The notes under the pieces were generated by a model. It had not been told where the DNA came from. It did no database searches and was given only the letters and a program-made list of their open reading frames with translations. The translations under genes and the position numbers were made by a program. This document shows, piece by piece, positions 1 through 5,099 of a DNA stretch of 12,732 bases. This DNA is from Patescibacteria group bacterium (lineage in GTDB: Bacteria > Patescibacteriota > Minisyncoccia > Phycocordibacterales > JANLHH01): NCBI GenBank assembly GCA_024654605.1, contig JANLHH010000027.1, positions 1 to 12,732 on the forward strand, in the 5' to 3' direction. Positions within the stretch are counted from its first letter, which is position 1. The number at the start of each line of letters is the position of its first letter.

Positions 1-41
1 AGAGGGAAGGGTCCCCGGTTCGACCCCGGGCCCAAGCACCA
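1..41 (+). tRNA. 3' part of a tRNA, CCA encoded; isotype not determinable
   Basis: The window opens inside a + strand tRNA. The T arm is complete: stem CCCGG (14-18), loop TTCGACC (19-25), stem CCGGG (26-30). Then come the seven acceptor bases CCCAAGC (31-37), discriminator A (38) and CCA (39-41). The T loop fits the TTCRANY consensus, and the spacing puts CCA exactly at positions 74-76 of a standard tRNA, so CCA looks encoded. The anticodon lies outside the window and the bases before the T stem could be a normal or long variable region, so I do not assign an amino acid. The 5' acceptor strand should read GCTTGGG just upstream of the window. Confidence 0.85.
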
Positions 42-55
42 CAGGAGTACTTCTT

Positions 56-86
56 GTTTTCTAAGTCGCTTCGCACCTAAGAAAAC
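56..86. other. Imperfect inverted repeat downstream of the tRNA
   Basis: GTTTTCT (56-62) and AGAAAAC (80-86) are complementary. Inside them is one A-A mismatch, then an AG/CT pair, closing an 11-nt loop. It sits between the tRNA 3' end and the strong terminator at 111-138. It could be a processing or pausing hairpin in the tRNA precursor trailer. No T-run follows it, so it is not itself an intrinsic terminator. Confidence 0.3.
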
Positions 87-100
87 AATGTCGCACCAAC

Positions 101-138
101 AAATAAAAAACCGTCCCGATCAATCGGGACGGTTTTTT
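101..138. terminator. Bidirectional intrinsic terminator between tRNA and glutaredoxin gene
   Basis: CCGTCCCGAT (111-120) and ATCGGGACGG (123-132) are perfect complements; in RNA this is probably a 9-bp stem with a TCAA loop. A T-run follows on the + strand (133-138) and an A-rich run precedes it (101-110), giving a T-run on the minus strand. It can therefore stop both the tRNA transcript arriving from the left and the convergent glutaredoxin transcript ending at 150. Confidence 0.93.
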
Positions 139-149
139 CGTAAGAAAGA

Positions 150-389
150 TTAGAGTCCGAGTAATTCTGAGAGCTTGTCTTTGTCAAAACCAACTACCAA
201 CTCATCATTTACGGCAATTACCGGAACGCCCATCTGGCCGCTCTTCTCTATCATTTCACTGCGCTTTTCTACATCGGACGCAACGTTATATTCTGTATAT
301 GTTATTTTATTCTCGTCAAAAAATTCTTTTGCCGCCCTGCAGTACGAGCATGTCGGTGTACTGTATATTGTTACATTCTTCATATGCAT
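150..389 (-). CDS. Glutaredoxin (NrdH-redoxin/Grx-like, CSYC active site)
   Basis: A 79-residue single-domain thioredoxin-fold redox protein, the usual length of a small glutaredoxin. The first strand KNVTIYS is followed by TPTCSYC, a CxxC dithiol site (C14, C17). GVPVI about 35-40 residues later holds the cis-proline of the fold, and GFDKDKL completes the C-terminal strand/helix. Family members use glutathione or thioredoxin reductase as electron source and reduce disulfides, including those of ribonucleotide reductases. The class II reductase in this window is a plausible but unproven partner. The start could be M1 (ATG 389) or M3 (ATG 383, giving MKNVTIYS, the more typical N-terminus). Neither has a Shine-Dalgarno sequence. 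A strong extended -10 promoter lies just upstream. Confidence 0.93.
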   Translation of the reverse strand: MHMKNVTIYSTPTCSYCRAAKEFFDENKITYTEYNVASDVEKRSEMIEKSGQMGVPVIAVNDELVVGFDKDKLSELLGL

Positions 390-416
390 TTTAAATATTT
401 AGTGTTAATAAATTGC

Positions 417-445
417 ATTATATCACAGCTCACCTATTTGCAAAA
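417..445 (-). promoter_or_regulatory. Extended -10 promoter for the glutaredoxin gene
   Basis: On the minus strand the sequence reads TGATATAAT: a perfect TATAAT (422 to 417) preceded by TG plus one base, the extended -10 element. A T-rich TTGCAA-like -35 lies about 15-17 bp upstream (438-445). The expected start of transcription is near 410, giving a leader of about 20-27 nt. It lies between the tRNA-Gly 3' end and the glutaredoxin start, so glutaredoxin need not depend on readthrough from the tRNA. Confidence 0.7.
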
Positions 446-483
446 AGTTGCCACATACATCCGCATATATCTCCTTATTTTTA

Positions 484-554
484 TGCGGGATACGGGAATC
501 GAACCCGTGTTTCAACCTTGGGAAGGTCGTATTCTACCACTAAACTAATCCCGC
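484..554 (-). tRNA. tRNA-Gly (anticodon CCC)
   Basis: A full 71-nt cloverleaf on the minus strand. Acceptor GCGGGAT (554-548) pairs with ATCCCGC (491-485). The D arm contains AGTGGTA. The anticodon arm is CGACC-TTCCCAA-GGTTG, with anticodon CCC at 522-520. The variable loop has 4 nt and the T arm is ACGGG-TTCGATT-CCCGT. The acceptor and anticodon stems closely resemble bacterial tRNA-Gly(GCC), but the anticodon reads GGG codons. The discriminator is A, not the U73 of E. coli tRNA-Gly. The next bases are TAA, so CCA is not encoded and must be added enzymatically, unlike the tRNA at 1-41. It starts 17 nt after the stop codon of the FtsB-like gene and is probably cotranscribed with it, as I see no promoter between them. 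Confidence 0.95.
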
Positions 555-571
555 GTGTCCAATCCGGTTTC

Positions 572-964
572 TCACTCCCCACCTGTAAATATATGAAAAA
601 GCGAGCTCCAAAATCCTTCCTTTTGGACGCCATCGTCAATACTCCCCTCGTCGCTCACTACCGGCTCAACGATTATCATTACTTCTTCTCCTTCCTTGGC
701 GACACCAAAACGCTTCCGCAACTCTTCCTCAACACCTCGCTGTGTGTTTAGTCGCTCTATGTCGGCGGAAAGATCACTTTCCCTCTCTTGCAGTTTCCGG
801 AGTTCGTTCAAAACATTCTCTTCGTTCCCTCGTGCTTCGCTGTATTTCTGATAGACATTCCATGTCGCATTCCCCAAAAACAAGACGATAATACCCAATA
901 CCAATAGCACTCCTTTTGAGTACATAGCTTTCCGTAATTTCTTTTTTTGCTGAAAGTCTAGCAT
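572..964 (-). CDS. DivIC/FtsB-like septum formation initiator
   Basis: A 130-residue bitopic membrane protein. A basic cytoplasmic tail (QQKKKLRK) precedes one transmembrane helix (about 18-38). A highly charged coiled coil follows (about 42-85: ENVLNELRKLQERESDL, then ADIERLNTQ), then EEELRKRFGVAKEGEEV and MIIVE, the small globular end seen in DivIC/FtsB proteins. In the known family such proteins bridge FtsQ/DivIB and FtsL to recruit and activate the division synthase. The acidic tail ending GFWSSLFHIFTGGE is of a kind I associate with Parcubacterial homologues. It ends in TGA, the only TGA stop of this window. The start is ATG 964 with no Shine-Dalgarno and a leader of about 11 nt. DivIC and FtsB cannot be told apart by sequence alone. 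Confidence 0.85.
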   Translation of the reverse strand: MLDFQQKKKLRKAMYSKGVLLVLGIIVLFLGNATWNVYQKYSEARGNEENVLNELRKLQERESDLSADIERLNTQRGVEEELRKRFGVAKEGEEVMIIVEPVVSDEGSIDDGVQKEGFWSSLFHIFTGGE

Positions 965-976
965 GGTAAATATCTA

Positions 977-1004
977 TTGCATATTATACAGTATGTCTTA
1001 TACT
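977..1004 (+). promoter_or_regulatory. Promoter of the 34-residue membrane peptide gene
   Basis: TTGCAT (977-982) and TATACT (999-1004) are separated by 16 bp. The predicted start is near 1011, so the ATG at 1020 has only about nine leader bases and no SD. It is interleaved with the opposite promoter for the FtsB-like gene. Confidence 0.5.
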
Positions 1005-1011
1005 ATACATT
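983..1011 (-). promoter_or_regulatory. Promoter of the FtsB-like gene and tRNA-Gly
   Basis: A consensus TATAAT lies on the minus strand at 988-983, about 20 bp before the ATG at 964. The -35 region (1011-1006, AATGTA) is poor. Transcription should begin near 976, leaving about 11 nt of leader without an SD. It overlaps the divergent + strand promoter at 977-1004, so the two polymerases would compete for one 40-bp stretch. Confidence 0.55.
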
Positions 1012-1019
1012 TAATACTT

Positions 1020-1124
1020 ATGTTCAACAAAAAACACAAAAAAACCATCAAGGTGATTTGGTCAATTTTGGCCATTTTTATCGCCATTAGCATGGTGCTT
1101 CTTTATAGTCCTATCTTTCTTTAA
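1020..1124 (+). CDS. Small single-span membrane peptide (34 aa)
   Basis: This short frame begins MFNKKHKKTIK (strongly basic, cytoplasmic by the positive-inside rule). It continues VIWSILAIFIAISMVLLY, one clear transmembrane helix, ends SPIFL, and stops with TAA. I do not know its function. The design (lysine-rich start, a W early in the helix, an SMVLLY-like end) resembles very short membrane proteins I associate with Parcubacterial genomes, which supports a real gene; that resemblance is from memory, not a search. Support in the window: its own -35/-10 pair, and a frame that exactly fills the gap between the divergent FtsB-like gene and the convergent lepA, ending 12 bp before the lepA stop codon. 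A chance frame remains possible. Confidence 0.6.
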   Translation: MFNKKHKKTIKVIWSILAIFIAISMVLLYSPIFL

Positions 1125-1136
1125 AACTTCGTAAGG

Positions 1137-2936
1137 TTAACTGTCGTTCCCCCCTCGGATCATCTTCAGGAATACTTCTTGAGGAATGTGCACCTTACCT
1201 CCTTGTTTCATCCTTTTCTTTCCCTTTTTTTGTTTTTCAAGCAATTTCATTTTTCGCGTGATGTCTCCCCCGTAAAGTTTTGCCGTCACATCTTTTCGCA
1301 GTGCGGAGATCGTCTGAGAAGCAACAATGCGCCCAAGCGCTTTTCCTTGGATCTTTACCACAAATAATTGGCGAGGGAGTACTTTATAGAGACGGTCTAC
1401 CGCTTCTTTAGCTTCCAAATCGGCACGACGCGAAGACACTACTCGGGAAAATGCCGGCATGACCTCCTCGGCAACCAAAATATCGAGCCGTGCCACATCC
1501 GCCTTTCGTGAGTCTATGATCTCATAAGCAAGGGAAGCAAATCCGGAGGAGACGCTTTTCATTTCGTCGAAGAAGTTCCGCATAAGCTCCCGAAGGGGCA
1601 TTTGCACCTCAAGAGAAACTCGATTATCACCAAACGTTTCTGAATTCCCCGTTTCCGCTTCGTGGTCATGGAGTATCTGCATGATCCCGCCCAAATACGC
1701 GCCAGGAGTAATGATGCGTGCCGAAACCCACGGCTCGCGTACTTCTTTGTAGGTTCCGTGATCAGGGAATAAAGCGGGAGAATAAATTATTTTTTTCTTA
1801 CCATCAGCGTATTCCACTTCGTAGGTGATGGACGGAGTAGCAACCACGAGATCCAGGTCAAATTCCCTTCTTAAGCGCTCAGAAATAATCTCCAGATGAA
1901 GCATTCCCAGAAAACCGCACCGAAAACCGCGGCCGAGTGTTCCTGATGTTTCTTCTTCGTACGAAAGTGACGGATCTGATAATTTAAGCTTGCTAAGAGC
2001 GCTTCTGAGGAACGGAAAATCATCTTGGCTCTCTGGGTAAATGGACGCCCACACGACGGGTCGCGGATTCATATATCCTGAAAGGGCCGGGAGTGGCGCT
2101 TTGGTCAATGTAATCGTATCTCCCACCGAAGCGGCTCCCGCCTTTTTTATTCCCGTCACTATGTAGCCGATCTCTCCCGCGGACAATGAATCTTTCGGGA
2201 TTGGTGCGGGAGAAAAAATTCCTGTCTCAATCGCTCCAAAACGTTCTTCCGTCTGAATAAGCGTGAGTAAAGATCCTTTAGTGATCATGCCGTCTAATAC
2301 TCTCACAAAAACAATAACGCCTTTGTGGTTTGAATATTGAAAATCAAAAATAAGCGCTCGCGCGCTGTCTGTCCCCGGAAACGCTTCGTGCGGGGGTGGT
2401 ATACGCGCTATGACCTCTTTCAAGAGTTTCTCCACTCCTTGTCCGGTCTTGCCGGATACTTCAAAAATAGAGGCTCTGTCGCATTCCAAAAGTTTCGCGA
2501 CCTCCTCTCCCACTTCTTCCGTGCGTGCGAGAGGTGAATCAATCTTGGAGAGCACGGGAATAATGACGAGTCCCAGCTCGCGTGCCATTGCAAGCACGGT
2601 CAGCGTCTGGGCTTGGACGCCCTGCGTAGCATCCACCAAGAGAATGGATCCTTCCACTGCCTTGAGCGCGCGGGACACCTCGTATGAAAAATCAATATGT
2701 CCGGGCGTATCAATAAGATTGAGCGTGTATGCTTCTTCGTTTGAGCGGTATTGCATGCGTACCGGCTGCATCTTGATGGTGATGCCGCGCTCGCGCTCAA
2801 GGTCCATATTATCCAAGACCTGGTCTTTCATCTTGCGCGCTTCAATCGTACCGGTCAGCTCAAGCATGCGATCTGCAAGTGTTGATTTTCCGTGGTCTAT
2901 GTGCGCGATAATGGTGAAATTTCTTATATTCTTCAT
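1137..2936 (-). CDS. lepA: Elongation factor 4 (LepA), ribosome back-translocase GTPase
   Basis: 599 residues, the normal length for EF4. The GTPase domain shows the P-loop AHIDHGKS (11-18), switch region RERGITIK (48-55), DTPGH (76-80), SKID (130-133) and SGKTG (161-165). Domains II and III, the EF-G-like domain V and the EF4-specific C-terminal domain follow, the last ending LLEKQKKGKKRMKQGGK then VHIPQEVFLKMI, the EF4 signature tail. The known role is GTP-dependent remodelling of stalled or mis-translocated ribosomes and 30S biogenesis. I chose ATG 2936 because the next upstream in-frame ATGs lie outside or within the promoter, and because MKNIRNFTIIAHID is the standard N-terminus. Oddity: the G4 motif is SKID rather than NKID. 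There is no SD and the leader is about 10 nt. Confidence 0.97.
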   Translation of the reverse strand: MKNIRNFTIIAHIDHGKSTLADRMLELTGTIEARKMKDQVLDNMDLERERGITIKMQPVRMQYRSNEEAYTLNLIDTPGHIDFSYEVSRALKAVEGSILLVDATQGVQAQTLTVLAMARELGLVIIPVLSKIDSPLARTEEVGEEVAKLLECDRASIFEVSGKTGQGVEKLLKEVIARIPPPHEAFPGTDSARALIFDFQYSNHKGVIVFVRVLDGMITKGSLLTLIQTEERFGAIETGIFSPAPIPKDSLSAGEIGYIVTGIKKAGAASVGDTITLTKAPLPALSGYMNPRPVVWASIYPESQDDFPFLRSALSKLKLSDPSLSYEEETSGTLGRGFRCGFLGMLHLEIISERLRREFDLDLVVATPSITYEVEYADGKKKIIYSPALFPDHGTYKEVREPWVSARIITPGAYLGGIMQILHDHEAETGNSETFGDNRVSLEVQMPLRELMRNFFDEMKSVSSGFASLAYEIIDSRKADVARLDILVAEEVMPAFSRVVSSRRADLEAKEAVDRLYKVLPRQLFVVKIQGKALGRIVASQTISALRKDVTAKLYGGDITRKMKLLEKQKKGKKRMKQGGKVHIPQEVFLKMIRGGNDS

Positions 2937-2952
2937 GATATCTACCAAGCAT

Positions 2953-2981
2953 ATCATAAATATTCTTGAATTACATGTAAA
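2953..2981 (-). promoter_or_regulatory. Promoter of lepA
   Basis: On the minus strand TTTACA (2981-2976), a 17-bp spacer and TATGAT (2958-2953) form a good housekeeping promoter. Transcription should start near 2946, ten bases before the ATG at 2936, which rules out longer starts. The -35 directly abuts the T-run of the upstream gene's terminator. Confidence 0.72.
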
Positions 2982-2982
2982 C

Positions 2983-3007
2983 AAAAACGGTGCGTAATGC
3001 ACCGTTT
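2983..3007 (-). terminator. Intrinsic terminator after the 62-residue membrane protein gene
   Basis: On the minus strand a 9-bp stem AAACGGTGC/GCACCGTTT (3007-2999 with 2993-2985) encloses a 5-nt loop. The T-run TTTTTGTTT continues from the 3' arm. It ends transcription 46-70 bp after the TAG at 3053 and insulates lepA. Confidence 0.88.
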
Positions 3008-3052
3008 AGAAGGTAAGAAAAGCTTCCATAATCACTATTTAAAATGTTTCGG

Positions 3053-3241
3053 CTAGCGCTTGAACATCGCGTACATCATGTAACGCAAAGCTATAAAAGC
3101 AAAAACTAATGCGATGAGGAACAGCACGATACCGCTGTTATAAAGTCTTTCGGAAAAAAACCATGCAGAGGTGGCAATACTGATGATGGACAACAATCCA
3201 AACCATATGGCCAATTTGTTTGCATCTTTCGTGTTTTTCAC
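3053..3241 (-). CDS. Small two-helix membrane protein (62 aa), function unknown
   Basis: The start is GTG 3241, not an upstream ATG. A strong SD, AAGGAGG (3252-3246), lies four bases before it, and a good promoter ends just upstream. The protein starts VKNTKDANKLAIWF and has two hydrophobic segments, about 10-28 (LAIWFGLLSIISIATSAWFF) and 35-55 (SGIVLFLIALVFAFIALRY), joined by a short charged turn SERLYN. It ends MMYAMFKR. I recognise no family. Both termini probably face the cytoplasm, judging from basic residues at each end. It is monocistronic: promoter at 3278-3306, terminator at 2983-3007. Its SD is by far the strongest in the window, which suggests efficient translation. Confidence 0.72.
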   Translation of the reverse strand: MKNTKDANKLAIWFGLLSIISIATSAWFFSERLYNSGIVLFLIALVFAFIALRYMMYAMFKR

Positions 3242-3277
3242 GTCTCCTCCTTGTGGTAAGAACAAAGTACTAGCGCC

Positions 3278-3306
3278 ATTAAAGCACAATATCCACTGGA
3301 AGTCAA
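3278..3306 (-). promoter_or_regulatory. Promoter of the 62-residue membrane protein gene
   Basis: TTGACT (3306-3301), a 17-bp spacer and TTTAAT (3283-3278) on the minus strand. The predicted start is near 3271, giving a 30-nt leader that carries the AAGGAGG ribosome binding site at 3252-3246. The whole element lies in the 76-bp gap after the murJ stop codon. Confidence 0.7.
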
Positions 3307-3317
3307 TAACCTCTATT

Positions 3318-5006
3318 CTACAATTCCTCTTGGTCCGGCGCGATAACCCGCACCTTAAAGAGACGGCGTTTGAGGTTAGCACCCACTTCTTCTATTTCCC
3401 TGTTCCCGAGTATCTTGAGAACTATGATGCCGACAATAATACCCAGTACTCCGGCAAAGAGTCCTTGTAAGAAAATACCCCGAAACGTATTAATATCAAA
3501 CATACTGCCAAACACAGAGAGAAAGCGGTACGCCGCAAAACCCATAATGACCGATGCCGCAAAGATGTGTACGAAGACTCGTTTCAAAGAAAGAGAAAAT
3601 TCCTTAAAATCTCTGCTGAAAAAGAGCCATAACAAAACGGCATTTACAATCATTCCCGTTGAATATGCAAACGGCAACATGACAATCGCGCTTCCGGGAA
3701 TGCTATCAATGCGCAAGAGAGACTCCATAAAATAGCGGAACATCTCGTTTGTTTGAAATAGTTTCATGAATACAAACCCTAATATGATGATGAGGAACGA
3801 TGAAAAAATATTCATGACAAGCGGAATTTTTGTTCTTCCCGCCGCGTAATACCCTCTCACAAACAAAAGTACCAGCGCCTGCGCCAATATGGAAACTGAG
3901 AACACAGCGAGTGTTGCCGCCGTAAGACGGGTATCTGACCAATCAAATTCTCCGGAACCTAGAATGGTTCTGACAATCTGCGCGCGAAGAACAATAAAGA
4001 GAATGATGGCGGGTGTTGTCCAAAACACAATATGGCGTGTCGCGGCTACGATGTGTTCTGCAAATTTCATCCGCTCTCCATTCGAGAAAAGTCTGGTTAA
4101 TGTCGGGAAAGCCGCGACAGAATAGGAGACCCCGATAATGGAAAGGGGCACCGACTGAAGATTGAAAGAAAAGTTAAAAACAGCAATAGAGCCTTCCGCC
4201 ATGTACGAGGCAAGAGCAATAAGTGCGATCAAGGAAATGTGGCTGGATGAAAGAGCGATAGTACGTGGGAGCGACAACATCACCACTCGCTTTATGTCGA
4301 AGAAATTCATATGCAATCTAAACCGCGGAACGAGGCCATGTTTCATGACCACGGGAAATTGAACCAATAGGTGTAGAAAGGCTCCAAGAATGACGCCAAG
4401 CACTATACCGACAATGCCAAATAGCGGGAAGAAAAAAATAATTCCTATAATAATGCCTAGATTATAAAGAACCGGCGCTCCGGCATATACAAAAAATTTT
4501 CGGTACGTTTGGGTGACGGACCCCAAAAGACTTGAGATACCGAGGAGCACCGGTGACACCAATAGTATCCTTGTCAGATCAATAAATATTTTTTTCTCTT
4601 CGGGGGAGAATCCGGGAACAATGAAGTTTGCGAGGAACGGTGCCATAAAAAAAGCGATGCTACTCACAAAAAGAATGGTGAGGAAAAAAAAACTGAACAC
4701 ATCGCTCAAGAATATGCGCGCTCTCTCCCCTCCATATTCTGAGTTTGGGTCTATTTTTTCCACCAAAAACGGTATGAGAACCGTAATGGATACGAACGAA
4801 GCAATTGAGATATAAATGAAGTCAGGAATACGAAATGCCGCATAATACACATCTAGCGTCGTGCTTGCCCCAAAGGTATGCGCGAGCAATCTGTCGCGGA
4901 AAAGCGCGAGTACTTGGGAAAGTAACGCAAAAACACCGAGCAGATATGCTGCTTGGTGGAGCCCTGTAAACTCTTTATTGAAAATGTTTAAAATTCTTTG
5001 GACCAC
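3318..5006 (-). CDS. murJ: MurJ/MviN-family membrane flippase (MOP superfamily)
   Basis: 562 residues with about 14 hydrophobic segments, as in MurJ. The family N-terminus is clear: FRDRLLAHTFGA (36-47), then LDVYYAAFRIPDF (51-63), with GVSYSVAAFPTLTR near 292-305. MurJ flips lipid II across the membrane for peptidoglycan synthesis. By ungapped alignment from memory to E. coli MurJ, R24, D39 and K46 are kept (R37, D52, R59). R18, R52 and R270, reported essential in E. coli, are replaced by Q31, Y65 and N282, so the substrate assignment is less sure than the fold. The start is GTG 5006; an in-frame TAA lies four codons upstream, so no longer start exists. No SD or convincing promoter is visible, so it may be cotranscribed with the ligase-like gene 93 bp upstream. 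Confidence 0.88.
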   Translation of the reverse strand: MVQRILNIFNKEFTGLHQAAYLLGVFALLSQVLALFRDRLLAHTFGASTTLDVYYAAFRIPDFIYISIASFVSITVLIPFLVEKIDPNSEYGGERARIFLSDVFSFFFLTILFVSSIAFFMAPFLANFIVPGFSPEEKKIFIDLTRILLVSPVLLGISSLLGSVTQTYRKFFVYAGAPVLYNLGIIIGIIFFFPLFGIVGIVLGVILGAFLHLLVQFPVVMKHGLVPRFRLHMNFFDIKRVVMLSLPRTIALSSSHISLIALIALASYMAEGSIAVFNFSFNLQSVPLSIIGVSYSVAAFPTLTRLFSNGERMKFAEHIVAATRHIVFWTTPAIILFIVLRAQIVRTILGSGEFDWSDTRLTAATLAVFSVSILAQALVLLFVRGYYAAGRTKIPLVMNIFSSFLIIILGFVFMKLFQTNEMFRYFMESLLRIDSIPGSAIVMLPFAYSTGMIVNAVLLWLFFSRDFKEFSLSLKRVFVHIFAASVIMGFAAYRFLSVFGSMFDINTFRGIFLQGLFAGVLGIIVGIIVLKILGNREIEEVGANLKRRLFKVRVIAPDQEEL

Positions 5007-5099
5007 AATATATAGTGTTTAGGGTTTTGCGGTTGGTGCCTCTTTTCTGTCTCTTATTTTCTAAGCCGCTTGGCTATTGAATATTAAATACCGATCTCT

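Noticed and set aside
572..574. Possibility of a recoded UGA (UGA = Gly, as in some CPR lineages)
   Set aside because: The FtsB-like gene ends in TGA at the expected protein length. No gene shows an in-frame TGA, and the tRNA-Gly here has anticodon CCC, not UCA. The standard code suffices.
413..751. Open frame on the + strand, 112 codons
   Set aside because: It runs through the tRNA-Gly gene and antisense to the FtsB-like gene. The translated tRNA piece (YGNRTRVSTLGRS) is a well-known false protein fragment.
1125..1136. AACTT-CGTA-AGGTT as a terminator between the small peptide gene and lepA
   Set aside because: Only five weak pairs with G-U, and no T-run on either strand.
2410..2997. 195-codon + strand frame opposite lepA
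   Set aside because: Antisense to a highly conserved gene, serine-rich and low in structure, no promoter or SD. A shadow of lepA codon bias.
3242..3382. Longer N-terminus for the 62-residue membrane protein (109 residues from 3382)
   Set aside because: The extra segment overlaps the end of murJ and the promoter at 3278-3306. The AAGGAGG site points to the GTG at 3241.
5007..5099. murJ promoter or terminator in the 93-bp gap upstream
   Set aside because: The AT-rich CTATATATT directly before the GTG is too close to serve as -10, no -35 pairs with it, and AGCC/GGCT is only a 4-bp hairpin. Nothing I can support.
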